NCBI RefSeq assembly: GCF_021646545.1
Contig: NZ_JAKIRP010000004.1
Span: forward strand, 310,001 to 374,000
DNA length: 64,000 nt
Origin: Chitinophaga filiformis
GTDB lineage: Bacteria > Bacteroidota > Bacteroidia > Chitinophagales > Chitinophagaceae
Direction: 5' to 3'
Positions 8,711 through 19,700 of this stretch are shown here, piece by piece. The position numbers and the translations under genes are program-made. The notes under the pieces are model-generated. The model saw only the letters and a program-made list of their open reading frames with translations. It was not told where the DNA came from and did no database searches. Positions within the stretch are counted from its first letter, which is position 1. Every line of letters starts with the position of its first letter.

Positions 8711-8865
8711 AATGATTTTTTTTTAGCTTCGAAGCCACCATATAAATTATTAAAAATCAACAAATAAAACACATTAACAGAGGATATTAATCGGCATTTA
8801 CCTACCTCTCACACAACGGATTCATTTAGCTCTCATTGAATAAATTGTTCCGGTTGTGGCACATG

Positions 8866-8916
8866 AAAGGGGCTGGCCGAAAAGTAAAAAACACTTTTAG
8901 GCCAGCCCCTTTTTAT
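8866..8916. terminator. Long hairpin with T-run, between divergent/terminal genes
   Basis: GGGGCTGGCC pairs with GGCCAGCCCC, and the stem continues with AAAAGT / ACTTTT around a short A-rich loop. Five T follow on the plus strand. It lies just past the stop of the minus-strand lipoprotein gene, where it could also end that transcript. Confidence 0.6.
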
Positions 8917-8923
8917 TTGATTC

Positions 8924-10132
8924 CTACTCATTCAACACCTTACACCTTACCTGCTGCAACTCCCCTTCCCGCTGCGTATACGCCACCAGCACAGTATGAT
9001 CATCCAATCCCTTTATCACCGGATAGCACGCATAAACAGAATCGGGCGTCAATACGCCCGTATCCAGCACCTTCCCTGCTCCATCCCTTACCTGGAAACC
9101 TACGCGGCTGTTAAAGGTATTTTTCACCTTTACCGGTTCATCCCACACCAGCATGATCTTATTGTCAGCCAATGCTGTGATCTGCGGATGTTTGGCCAGG
9201 GGGAAAGAACTGACTTTCTGTTTATGAGTGTAGGTCTGTCCGTTATCTGCAGACTGGCAATAATAGACACCTTCTCCTCCGCCCATCGTGAACCAGGTAA
9301 AATGCATGCCTTCTTTGTTCTTCACCATGGCCGGCCCGGTATGCGGACAACCTCTCACTACCCAGTTATCGGCACTGATCCTGTTCATGGTCGAAAAAGA
9401 GGCGCCTCTGTCAGTGGACACCATATGCACCATGTCACGGATAGAATCATTGATAATATCCCTGAAAGCGATATGAATACCACCATCTCCATCCGTATAA
9501 AGATCTGTTCTGCAACATTGACAAACTGTTTCTGCCAATGGTCTTTCCTGTTTAAAACCTCCATGGCCGGCAGTAACAGCAAAATAGAGAGAAGAACCTT
9601 CCGCATCAATGTCCTTCCTGTTATCCAGCCAGATAGCGGCTGCTTCCCCATCAGGCAGTAACGCAATATCAAAATACCGCTGATCATAACTACCGGTATC
9701 TGTTACCAATGCCTGTGCTGGTAACCAGCTTTTCCCGCCGTTCAGGGAACGCGTATAAAATACTCTTCCCGCATATTTATTACGCGCATCGTTCTGCTCT
9801 ACGCCATAGATAGCGATGATCTCTCCATCCGGCTTGAATACCATCTTAGGCATATTCTCTGCGTGCGGCAATATGCCATTAGCTGTAGGTACGCGTTGCG
9901 GTACAGAAAATGTATTGCCTCCGTCTGCAGACACTGCATAATACAAAGTGCCTGTATCTGCCCCCGGTGGCGCTTCCACCCAGCTGATCACCGTTTTACC
10001 ATCTGTAGTAGTGGTCAGGTAAGGACACGAGGCGTCCTGCGCCGCATGTGACAGTACCTGTATTTTCTCCTTCCTGTTGTTACATGCAACCGTGCATATA
10101 GCCAGTAATATCATCCATTGTCTGATTCCCAT
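8924..10132 (-). CDS. Beta-propeller (BNR/Asp-box) lipoprotein with CQCC motif
   Basis: A 402-residue exported protein. The N-terminus (MGIRQWMILLAICTVACNN) gives a lipoprotein signal with the acylated cysteine near residue 17; the lipobox TVAC is not ideal. Four Asp-box motifs of the form SxDxGxTF are visible at about residues 68, 129, 239 and 294 (SADGGNTF, SLNGGKSW, STDRGASF, SADNGQTY), which indicates a six-bladed sialidase-type propeller. I do not see the sialidase arginine triad in a convincing context, so a glycosidase function is doubtful. A CQCC motif at 204-207 plus Cys36, Cys262 and Cys292 suggests metal or disulfide chemistry. It lies 5 bp after the TonB receptor gene, so it is probably a partner of that receptor at the outer membrane. 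Confidence 0.7.
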   Translation of the reverse strand: MGIRQWMILLAICTVACNNRKEKIQVLSHAAQDASCPYLTTTTDGKTVISWVEAPPGADTGTLYYAVSADGGNTFSVPQRVPTANGILPHAENMPKMVFKPDGEIIAIYGVEQNDARNKYAGRVFYTRSLNGGKSWLPAQALVTDTGSYDQRYFDIALLPDGEAAAIWLDNRKDIDAEGSSLYFAVTAGHGGFKQERPLAETVCQCCRTDLYTDGDGGIHIAFRDIINDSIRDMVHMVSTDRGASFSTMNRISADNWVVRGCPHTGPAMVKNKEGMHFTWFTMGGGEGVYYCQSADNGQTYTHKQKVSSFPLAKHPQITALADNKIMLVWDEPVKVKNTFNSRVGFQVRDGAGKVLDTGVLTPDSVYACYPVIKGLDDHTVLVAYTQREGELQQVRCKVLNE

Positions 10133-10137
10133 CGCAA

Positions 10138-12420
10138 TTAGTTTTTACCATTAAATGTATAAGCAACACCTATGTTGAAAGTACGTTTCGGCCCTGGTCT
10201 GTAAGAAGTGCTGTAAGCCGTTTTTTCTGCAGTAGTAGCATAGATCACATCCGCAGCATTGCGACAGTTCAGCCAGCATTCAAACTGCTTCCAGTTGTAT
10301 CCGGTACGGAAATTCAGCAGATCATAACCTCCATAGTAGCGTGTGTTCTGCGGATCCATATAATAACGGCTTACATGCTGCCACTCTCCTCCCAGCCGGA
10401 AACCGTTCAGGAAAGCGGGTTTCCAGGTGATCTCTGTATTGGTGATCACTTTAGGTGCACCACTCATCTGGTTATCATCATAACTCACACCTTTTTCCAC
10501 ATACTCATTGAAAAAGTGTTCTGCATATTGTCCGCTGCAACGGATCCACAATGAACGTATGGGTGTATAACGCACATTCCATTCTATACCCCGGTGCATA
10601 GTACGGCCTGTGTTACGGTTCTCGTAAGAGTTATCATCCAGTTTCACACTGATGATCTCATTTCTGCCCTGCATATTGTATACACCTATATCCACATATC
10701 CCTTATCATTCGCAAAACCAAACCAGCCGCCAGCTTCATAGTTGCGATAAGTAGCAGGTTCCAGCACCGGTACTTTCACGCCTCTGTACAGTTCTGAGAT
10801 ATTAGGCGGAGCAAAGCCCACACTATAGTTGGCATACATGCCGCGGTTTTTTCCGAAGTCGTATGTCAATCCGACTTTTGGTGTAAGCGCATTGAAGTTG
10901 TTACGTTCATCGGGCGCACCTGTGAAAGCAGAAGGTGTAAGGTGATTGTCAAAATCATAATCCATCCTGTCGTAACGGATAGCTGCAACGAGTTTTACGC
11001 CGCGTAGCAATTCCATGTCAAACTGCGCATAGGCAGCTGTATTCAGCAAACCCACATTGTAGTCTGTCAGCAAAGAATCTTTCTTTGTATAACCTGTATA
11101 GTAACCTGCAGCATCGCGGGTAATATCTATAAACTCTGAGTAATAAGCTGCAGGACTATAATCAGCGCTCACACCTGCAATTAAAGATGCGTGCTGCCAG
11201 GGGAATTGCTTCTTATGTTGTATGATCAATCCATAACTGTTAAAGCTGTCATCGTTGATCTCTCCTGCAGCTTTCAGTGGATTTTGTAAGTTGTTTTTAA
11301 TGGCATAAAATGGATTCTGTCCTATGCTGTTATTACGGAAGAATGCAGTTACCGTAGTTCTGTCTGTTGCACTCCAGGTATGTTCTAAGGTGCTCCTGTA
11401 GCGGAATGCATTCACCTTACGATAAGAGAATGTCTGAAAATTGCGGTAATCTTTTCCATAAAAATGAGCGCTGTCCAATCCTCCTACCTGGTCGGTATAA
11501 TAGTCGGTCAGTGTAGCAGCGTTGATCCATTTCGTGCGTTCATTGATCTGATAATCTGCCCGCAATGTAAAAGCCAGTTTGTGAAAATCGCTGTGATCCA
11601 TATAACCATTCCGCTGATCCGCATAATAACCACCGAAGGTGATACCAACTTTATTAAATGTACCGGATGCACTGAAATCAGTACGTTTATATCCCCGGTC
11701 ACTGATCTCTGCCTGTATCCTGGCAGTAGGTTTCAGTGATGGTGCTGCGGTGATAAAATTCACGGCCCCTCCTACTGCTTCACTTCCATATAAGGAAGAG
11801 GCAGGCCCTCTCACTACTTCAATATTGCGCAATGCCGCCATATTGATCTCGATCAGTGCATTGTGGTTAAAGTCGCCGATAGTACGAATGGGAATGCCGT
11901 CTTCCAGATAAAGAAAGAGGCTCTTATAACCGATAGGTTGCCGGATAGCCATGGTATGCTGTTCATTACCCAGGTCTACCATGTATACACCGCTCACCTT
12001 GTTCAACAGCTGCTCCAGGGAGCTTGCTTTGGTGTCCCTCATCTCTTGTGTGGAAATGGTGCTGATAGCAACCGGTGCATCTGTACGGGATTGTTTGTCC
12101 CTGCTGGTGGTCACTATTATTTCATTCAGGCTGGCGATGTCGGGCATCAGTGAAACAATAAAGGGCTGTTGTGTGTTTACTGCCATCTTTTGTGACTTAT
12201 ATCCTATGAAGGATACTTTGATGGAATCGTTCTCTTTATTGCCCTGTAGCGTAAAACGTCCTGCGGCATCTGTCTGGCAGCCTTTGTCTGCGTGTAACAA
12301 CTGGACGCTTACACCTGGCAATACTTCTCCTGTCTGCGCGTCAATCACGCGGCCCTGCATCTGCGCACGTGACTGTACAAAAAACAATACTCCTGTTATT
12401 ATCAGTAATAAATATTTCAT
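10138..12420 (-). CDS. TonB-dependent outer-membrane receptor with carboxypeptidase-like regulatory domain
   Basis: A protein of 760 residues if started at ATG 12420, which gives a clear signal peptide (MKYLLLIITGVLFFVQSRAQ); the open frame runs 30 codons further upstream without signal features. An N-terminal carboxypeptidase-D regulatory-like domain (GRVIDAQTGEVLPGVSVQLL) precedes a plug (NEIIVTTSRDKQSRTDAPVA, EVVRGPASSLYGSEAVGGAVNFIT) and a 22-strand-type barrel ending in FNIGVAYTFNGKN. There is no SusD partner, so this is more like a metal or siderophore receptor than a SusC glycan porin. Its neighbours are a cysteine-motif protein upstream and a CQCC lipoprotein directly downstream. Confidence 0.9.
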   Translation of the reverse strand: MKYLLLIITGVLFFVQSRAQMQGRVIDAQTGEVLPGVSVQLLHADKGCQTDAAGRFTLQGNKENDSIKVSFIGYKSQKMAVNTQQPFIVSLMPDIASLNEIIVTTSRDKQSRTDAPVAISTISTQEMRDTKASSLEQLLNKVSGVYMVDLGNEQHTMAIRQPIGYKSLFLYLEDGIPIRTIGDFNHNALIEINMAALRNIEVVRGPASSLYGSEAVGGAVNFITAAPSLKPTARIQAEISDRGYKRTDFSASGTFNKVGITFGGYYADQRNGYMDHSDFHKLAFTLRADYQINERTKWINAATLTDYYTDQVGGLDSAHFYGKDYRNFQTFSYRKVNAFRYRSTLEHTWSATDRTTVTAFFRNNSIGQNPFYAIKNNLQNPLKAAGEINDDSFNSYGLIIQHKKQFPWQHASLIAGVSADYSPAAYYSEFIDITRDAAGYYTGYTKKDSLLTDYNVGLLNTAAYAQFDMELLRGVKLVAAIRYDRMDYDFDNHLTPSAFTGAPDERNNFNALTPKVGLTYDFGKNRGMYANYSVGFAPPNISELYRGVKVPVLEPATYRNYEAGGWFGFANDKGYVDIGVYNMQGRNEIISVKLDDNSYENRNTGRTMHRGIEWNVRYTPIRSLWIRCSGQYAEHFFNEYVEKGVSYDDNQMSGAPKVITNTEITWKPAFLNGFRLGGEWQHVSRYYMDPQNTRYYGGYDLLNFRTGYNWKQFECWLNCRNAADVIYATTAEKTAYSTSYRPGPKRTFNIGVAYTFNGKN

Positions 12421-12628
12421 TGGTTCGATAAGTTCAACTGCCGCAATAGGGCGTGCAACGGCATGACAGGTGATGTACATCACTGCCGGTACAATTGCCA
12501 TCACGGGCAATAGTGGTCAATAAGTAAATAGATGGAATGACTGATCAATGAGACAGACTACAGCGGTATGCTGCGTCATCGCTCATAAATGCATCACAAT
12601 AAATGTGCTGTAATTGTATTGCTGACCT

Positions 12629-13000
12629 TTACACCTGGGGTGGGTGAAAGAAAGAGAATAAAGGAGTATGCAGTTCAGGATCCTGATAATAAACGATGAG
12701 TTTTGAGGAAGGGGCAATCGGGGAAAAATCAAATTCCTGCAGCGCATCTACGAAAGAGACTTCGTACTTTTCCTTGCCTGTAGTACCATTCTGCTGCTGC
12801 TGTTCATCCTGCCGCAGCTTCTTTCTGAGATAACACTTACCGTTACAATGCATGTCGGGCTTGTCCCTGTTTTCGCACAATACACGTGCAATGTATGCCT
12901 GATCGATCTTATACTTCACCATAATCACTACCTGGCTGAAGTTTTGCAACAGCAGCCCCAGGAATACCGATATGACGAAGAAATACCTCATTTGCTGCAA
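12629..13000 (-). CDS. Small membrane-anchored protein with C-x9-C-x3-C motif (CNGKCYL)
   Basis: A 123-residue protein with one hydrophobic N-terminal segment (RYFFVISVFLGLLLQNFSQVVIMV) acting as signal or anchor. It is followed by a conserved-looking cysteine motif: Cys42, then HCNGKCYL with Cys52 and Cys56. The middle is Gln-rich, and the C-terminus contains two histidines in HTPLFSFFHPPQV. I do not know a characterised family. The position just upstream of a TonB receptor, and the spacing of the thiols, are compatible with metal handling (copper or iron) in the periplasm, but this is inference. The start may be residue 1 or residue 4. Confidence 0.65.
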   Translation of the reverse strand: MQQMRYFFVISVFLGLLLQNFSQVVIMVKYKIDQAYIARVLCENRDKPDMHCNGKCYLRKKLRQDEQQQQNGTTGKEKYEVSFVDALQEFDFSPIAPSSKLIVYYQDPELHTPLFSFFHPPQV

Positions 13001-13092
13001 AAATAGGTCAAGGCTTACCCAATTTCAAATGATTTATGTCATGTTCGCGGAGATATAGGTTAGCATCGTCCCATGTGAGTTAGTTCAAAGTT

Positions 13093-13169
13093 GCATATGA
13101 CTAGCATTAACTTCCGATAATCCTCCGATTTGATCGGAAGATTATCGGAAGTTAATCCTGGTCATATGC
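13093..13169. repeat. Imperfect inverted repeat, 37-bp arms
   Basis: The core arms 13106-13129 and 13133-13156 differ at one position and are separated by TTG. The pairing continues outward to 13093 and 13169 with two more mismatches. The repeated unit is built around TTCCGATAAT / ATTATCGGAA. Confidence 0.8.
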
Positions 13170-13204
13170 TGGTTACATCCTGGTCATGTGCTGGATACAT
13201 CCTG
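13157..13204. repeat. 22-bp tandem repeat, two copies plus a partial third
   Basis: Copies at 13157-13178 and 13179-13200 start CCTGGTCAT and end TACAT, with two differences; CCTG of a third follows. It overlaps the right arm of the inverted repeat. Confidence 0.8.
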
Positions 13205-13285
13205 CAAATATCTAATACAGAGCACCCGGATATGCTTTTATGTCTTGTGGAACCGGGGATGTTTTTGCCGCTTTTTCCTCGCTTT

Positions 13286-13373
13286 GATACCGCTTTGATA
13301 CCGCTCATCCTACGTTGATCCTACGTTCATGAACGTAGGATCAACGTAGGATGAGCGGTATCAAAGCGGTATC
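13286..13373. repeat. 88-bp perfect palindrome with no spacer
   Basis: The two 44-bp arms meet at CATG, centred between 13329 and 13330, and I found every base pair to match on reading; pairing breaks at 13285/13374. Each arm contains shorter near-tandem units (GCTTTGATACC twice at 13281-13302; ATCCTACGTT twice). No ORF or transposase lies next to it. Confidence 0.9.
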
Positions 13374-13392
13374 TGTACGATCCTGAAATAGG

Positions 13393-13413
13393 TTTACACT
13401 TAAAAAGTGTAAA
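13393..13413. repeat. Short inverted repeat
   Basis: TTTACACTT pairs with AAGTGTAAA across a three-base spacer, 20 bp after the long palindrome. Confidence 0.6.
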
Positions 13414-13698
13414 ACATGCAAAATTCAATCAATCACGGACGTAAAGGGCGTCCCTGAACACAATTCCAGATGAAAAGCGGTACCAAAACGGAACCAAATA
13501 CAGAAACATACAAATATTTCACAACGTATAAGTGGTCATTTTCTGCTGTTTCAGGAACCCACATTTCGGCGTTTCGTACCCACGTTTTTGCGTTTCATGC
13601 ACATGCTTTTGCAGTTGGTGGACATTGTCCCAAATGACGAAGATAATCTCCCTAATATTGCATCAGCACAGCCATCAACCGGCTTTCGCAAGGGGTAT
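13414..13698. other. Non-coding stretch downstream of sprA
   Basis: No credible gene on either strand. The sequence carries degenerate short repeats (for example ggacgtaaagggcgtccc), continuing the repeat character of 13.1-13.4 kb. Confidence 0.4.
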
Positions 13699-13740
13699 AA
13701 AAAACAGAGAGGGGCGCCTCTGTTTGAGACACCCCTCTGT
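13699..13740 (-). terminator. Intrinsic terminator of ruvA-sprA
   Basis: On the minus strand AGAGGGG pairs with CCCCTCT across a 17-base loop and is followed by a run of T (the A-run at 13699-13704). Confidence 0.65.
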
Positions 13741-13763
13741 GAAAAATGATATTGAAAGTGCTG

Positions 13764-16700
13764 TTATTGTGCCAGCATAAACCGCAATGTCAATCCGCCT
13801 CTGGTATTGGTGATCGGATAAGCGGTGGAAATAACCGGTATGGTTTGCCTGCGGTCGTAGAAGAAGCGCAGGTTCAGACGGTTGTTCAACACATAGTCGA
13901 TGGACGGCGATATACCAATCACTTTCTGTCCGCTGGTCGGGATCACCAGGTCTGCATCCAGCCTGTTGTTTACCGTCTTATCGTCACGGAAGCTCATATC
14001 CAGCCTGAAGTTCATGTCGTTCTGCACCTTCTTGCCGTCTTTAGGCTGCCCCAGGAATGCGAAGGTCACGTTGCGCAAACGGTAGCTGCCTCCGAGGGTT
14101 AGCTCAGTAGAACGGAGCTCTGTCAGCTGGTAGTCGATCAGACTGAGACTCAGTGAACGGCTCTTCTTGAACTCCATACGCAGGTTGAGGCTGTTGGTGA
14201 AGGTCACATCTATACCCAGCAATGGCGCGAACTGTTCGGTCATCGTGATGTTTGGTATCAGGAAGTATGGAATATAGTTGCCGGATACCGTGTCCACAAA
14301 TCCCGGATAACCTGCCAGGCGAGGGTCTTCATACAACAACGCAGAGTTGTAAGAGCTCATGCTCAGGGTACCCACATATGCATGTGTGAGCGACACGTTG
14401 GTAAAGATGTTCTTGAACGGTTCCAGTTTGGTCAATCCATTATACGCTACACGCCAGTTTGGACGCGGTATATAATTACTGAAAGGATTGCTGCGCACAT
14501 TGGATAAACCGGCGTTCTTCAGCAGACCGATCTTCTCAGGATCCTTGCCGGTATACGCGGCCAGGAATGCCGGCACCAGTACATCCTGTGCATAACGGCC
14601 ATAACCATAACGGTAAGTCGGGTCTTTCGGATTGTTGACAGGCACACCGGGATCGTTGTTGTAAGGGTTGAGCGCGCCCAGGCGGTTGGAAATCGTCTGA
14701 CGGTAACGCTCAAAATCCTTGAAGGTCTGGGTGGTACCTGATTCTGCATCAATACCGCCAAACATGGTTTTGATAGCCATATAAGTGATCTCAAAGCCAC
14801 CTGCATCATAAGGGCTCAGGTGCTGGAAACCGGAATCAGACAGGTTCTTAAACAACTCCGTATGAGTCTTGGTAAATGACTTGGTCATACTGAGATCGAT
14901 CCGGAGGTCGTTTGCTGGTTCCAGTTGTGCCTGTATCTGCCAGCGTTGTGTGAATTGTTGCTGGAACTGGATGTTGAAGGTCGTATCAGGTGTGATAAGG
15001 CCTTTCTTCGCAAAGTCGTCCAGCCATGCCTTATCGGGTTGTTTACCGAACACAAATGGCACACCCGGCGCCCAGCTGGCCCAGTTCATACCCAGTACTT
15101 TGGTACTGTCTATATAACCCGGTAAGCGGGTACCGCCGTTTTCTGAATAGTCTATATTGATACGTTTCAGTGACAGCAGAGGTTTCATCACCGCTTTCAG
15201 GATAGGCGATATTTCCGGTGTAACATCCTGCTTGGACGGTTGTTTTTTATTCTGCTGATTGCCTGCCGTACCTGGTCTGTTATTATTGTTCGGTTGCGGC
15301 TTCTTCTTCTGTTGCGTACCGGTGATAGCGCGGAGGAAAGGCGATCGGCTATACAGGTCTGAGAACTTGAATTCAGCCAGCAGTGTTTTCTGATTGGAGT
15401 TCTCAATTGCATTACCCAGATACTTTGCCAGCAGGGAAGCGCCGGTCCAGCGGTAGTCTGTCGAATACCCCACGGCTATGCTCGTCCAGCTCAGTAAAGG
15501 TATCTTGGTGGTAGGCAGTGTATAAGTAATGTTGGCCGTATGGTAGTAATTGGTGGTCCGGCCCAGTTTGAAGAAATTGTTCCATAAGCTGTCTTTCTTC
15601 TCCTTGGTGTCCAGGCGCCCCTTTGGCTCGTCAATACGGGCGTTGTTCACCGCATTGAAGTCAATACTGAGGCTCTTCGACAGATCCCATTTCAGGCCAT
15701 AATACCTGTCGAAGGTGAAGTACTTGTTATAAGTCTCCGGTAGTTTATAAGTACCATCTCCACCAACGTTACGGATACGGGTAGCGCCGAACTGGCGGCT
15801 GATATCTACCCGGAAGCTGATGAGCGATGGTATATAGTTAAAGTTAAAGTCGCGGATCAGGTCCAGCCATGGTGTTTTCGCCTTGATCAATTTCTTGAAC
15901 GGTGTAATAAACTTGCTTTGACCGGTGAAAGTATATCCCAGGCCGCCACGGTGTTTCGTCAGTTCATCACTTTCAATGATCGGGTTATGACTGGTGGTTT
16001 GTGTATAAGAATAGCTGATATCAAAGTTCTCAATATCCCAGAGGCGGTTCCGCTTCCTGTTCAGGTTCATGCGGCGCACGTTAGTGAAGTTGAGACTCTT
16101 GATAGCAGTGAAGTCTTCTGCAGCTTTACGGATGGAATCACGTTCGTAATCACTGCGTGCCATTCTTAACTTATCCTTCAGTTTGATGTCAAGGTCGTAC
16201 GGATCATATTCCGGCCTGCTGACAGCCCTGGAATAACCGGCATAAACCGGAATGGAGAGACTGGCCTTTTTCGGCAGCAGTTTACCCAGATCCAGGTTGG
16301 CGGCTGCATCGTACTGCAGGTAGTTGTCACGGAAACGTTCGTTCACACGCTGGTCAAGGTTACCAAAACCAGCAGTGTGCATGTTACCAGACACGCTGAT
16401 AGTACCCAGATCTGCCAATTGCATATCTACGCGGCCCATACCGGCATAACCGCCTTTTTCATCCAGACCGGAAAGGCGTAATTCGTTGAACCATACCTCA
16501 CCGCATTTAGGCAGACCATCATCTTTAGGGTTGTTCACACCTAACATGATACTTCTTACATCACCCAGGTTCGGATTACCCATTACGCTCAGGTAGTTGC
16601 CTTTTTCATCCTGCTCGACATAAGGTCTTAAAGGAGAGCAGGTATCACACTGGTTACGCTTCTGTTTCAACTGGGTCAGTTTGCTCATCAGGAGATCCAT

Positions 16701-19700
16701 ATCGTTGATCTCCGGCCAGATGTCGTAAGCAGTATGAGAGCCTCCCCAGTTTGTAACCTTCAGTGGTATCTGGTATTCGTAGTAGTTTTCCACAAAGTCG
16801 CTACCCATACGGATGATGGCACGCAGGTCGCCGTCTTTCAGACCGTTAGGATCTTCAGATGCTTCAGCATGCAGGTACATCTGGATATGCTTGTACTGGC
16901 GCAGGTCCATGTTCAGGTTCTTTGACACGCCGCGGGTATCTCCGTCCTCCAGTTTGCACACCTGGATGGACATGGCCTGTTCGTTCAGCTGCAATACAGT
17001 ACTATTGGTGCTCACAGTGTTCTGACGCACAACTCCCGGAGGCAGCGTATATGGGATAGGCTTGCGGGAGGAGTTTTCTTCGATATTTACAGCAGAAGTA
17101 TTGAAAGTAGTTGTTTCGTCGTTCGGAACAGGATCGCCCGGTTGGAGTTTATAGTCGTACTGACGCCATTGGTTACGCACCAGTTGCAGTTTAGCGAAAC
17201 GTACCACCACTGTATCCTTGAATCCTGTCAGGAACATACGCATGAAACGGATGGATTTGAAGTCGGGTATGCTGCCGATTTTGGCGCCAAAACTACTGAT
17301 CGGCACCTTGAACTGGTACCAGTTTTCAATTGTCTTAGTACCGTTTGCCAGTGTTACTTCTGCCGGTATCTTGTCCACGATATAGTTGGTACCAACCGCC
17401 ATATTCGGACGGAGGTTTACACGATACTGGAAGTATTCCTCTGTTTCATTCAGCGTGTTATCCCTGTTCAGGTCTTCCGATTCAGGAATATTGGTAGCTG
17501 CGGAGGAGTAGGTGGTATTTTGCGACACCGGCGAGTTGCCTTCCGGATTGCTGAATAATTTATAGCGTTCCAGGATCGAAGTATTGGTATAATCCCTGTA
17601 GTGCCGGTAGTTATCATTGGATGGGTCTCCCAATGCCTGCCTGTAAATATTGGAATTCGGACCAAAGTTTCTCTGCAGTTCATCGAGATAGGACTTACGG
17701 TAGGCCCCCTCGTCACCCGTCTGCAAACCATCATAACCCACATCCTGGTAACGGCGGATCTCCGGATCATTGTCAAATGCCTGGGTGATCTGCTGCTGGA
17801 ATTTCGGAATGCGGCCCCAGACAGAGGAATCTGTTTTATTCAGCTCCGTGGTCGGGTTAGGCAATCCGTTCTCGAAGAACTTACGGGAATCTTTCAGGAT
17901 GTCTTCCGATACGTTACCGAGGTTGAAATACAACTGACCGCCGGTGCTGTTCGGATTTTTAATAAAGGGATCCTGGATCCAGAATTCGATAAACTCGACG
18001 TTCTGTGTCTGGAAGTCACTGTTGTCGATGGCACGCATGATACCGCCCCATGCCTTTTCAGGGTGTGTCAGGTGACCATCAGCGTCAACACTATCTCTAC
18101 TGGTAATAAAGTTATACGGACCTCTTTCCTTCGGATAATAAGCCAGGTCAAGTGTACTTAACTGGCTCTGACCAAAGTCGGTGGAACGGTTGGCAAATAC
18201 CTCTTTCTGATATACCAGGCGGACACGCGGGTCAGATTGATCGTCAGTGCTGATACCGTCGGGTAATGCAGGCGATTTAGGGATCTGCAGGGTAGGCTCA
18301 ATAATATACCAAGCCAGTCTGGCCCTGTCATGACCGTAGGCAAGATCATTCGGTTTATCTGCATTGGGGAACAGCAGGTTGTTGGCGCTGTCAACTGCAT
18401 CTTTTGGTGTAGACGCAAGTGCCCAGGCAGTAGCCGGGAACTTCAGGTCATAGCCACTCTGCGAGCCTTCGAAATCGTCGATAAACACCTGTCCCTGACC
18501 GGTACCTGCAGCGTTTACCAGTTTGCTGTGACCGGGGAACAACTTGGCCACCTCGCCGGTGAACATGATATTGGAAGGCGTATTGCTCTGGTAATTAGGC
18601 AGTTTGTTCAGGAAGCGGGTCAACCCTTTCCACTCGGAGTTATAGTTCACGTCAAAGCCTACCACGGTATTCTTGATAGGGTCTTCGCCATAGTTCACTT
18701 TCTGGTAATAAGGACGTTCACTCATTCTGGCAATGGTAGATCCCAGTGTCAGGTTGTCGTTGACCACATAGTCGAAGCGGGTACCGAAGTAGTTCCTCAC
18801 CTGGGTGCCAAAGGCGGCATTGTTCTCAAACTGCACATTGATGGCCACCCCCGAGTTCAGGATACCTGCGTTGATGATCTTGATACGGCCCAGGTTATAG
18901 TCGATAATGAAGTCTACATTCTCACGCAGTTGCTGTCCGCCGGCAGTTACCGTTACGGAGCCGGGCGGGATATTATAGCCGCCCAACTGGATCTCGGATG
19001 AGTTGGCGGACTTATAGGATCCTTTCAGGACATAGCGGTTCAACTGTGGGAACTGCTGCGCCACCACTTTAATGGAGTCGTACAGCACCTTATACAGGTA
19101 CTGTCGTTCCAGGGCGGCATTACCACCGAAGGCTTTTCTTATACCCTGGGAGAAGGGTTCCAGTTGCGGGAACATAATACGTCCCGTCTGGGAATTGATG
19201 GTATACCCTTCTACGTAGTCAAACACACCGTCGGGCTGCGGGTCATTCTGGTTGTTCAGCCTGTCCAGGTTGAGGATGGTGATGAGCGGAGCCCCCTCCC
19301 AGACACCCTGGGCATCCGGCAGGTAACGTTTGTCGCTCGGTGCACGGCTGTCGGTACCCGGGTCTTTATAGTAAACATCCAGTCTGAAGTCAGCCCTGTT
19401 GATCTGGTAGGCGCCTGTGGAATAGATGTTTTTCATCATCAGGTCCCAGATGGGCAGATTCGGACGTGCGGAAGTAGCTTTCAGCAATTTCAGGAACAGG
19501 ATACGCTGGTTGGCGCTGTTATTCTGATCTGGCGGAATGTCCTGGGAGAATTCACCCACTGTATACACACGGCCATTATAAGTGTACTGGTATGCAACGG
19601 CCAAAACTTCATCCGCCTGCAATTGCTGATTGAGCGAGATGAAGCCTAACTGCCTGTTGAGGGTATATTCCGTGGAGTCCAGTTTTCGGGCGAAAGTCTT

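Larger units (their letters stand above)
8602..8865. other. Intergenic region upstream of the toxin-antitoxin operon
   Basis: It holds the operon promoter and operator (8674-8710) and otherwise AT-rich sequence; I see no further gene here. Confidence 0.5.

Noticed and set aside
8836..9114. 92-codon plus-strand frame over the terminator hairpin
   Set aside because: It covers the hairpin at 8866-8916 and the 3' end of the lipoprotein gene in antisense; no coding signs.
8924..10132. Annotation as exo-alpha-sialidase
   Set aside because: Asp boxes show the propeller fold only; the sialidase catalytic residues are not evident.
13157..13204. Possible CRISPR repeat unit
   Set aside because: Only two full copies, tandem without spacers, and no cas genes.
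13286..13373. Insertion-sequence ends or a transposon
   Set aside because: No transposase, no target duplication and no flanking repeat was found.
17601..19001. Several 160-220-codon frames antisense to sprA
   Set aside because: They are shadows of the 2414-codon sprA frame, which has family hallmarks throughout.
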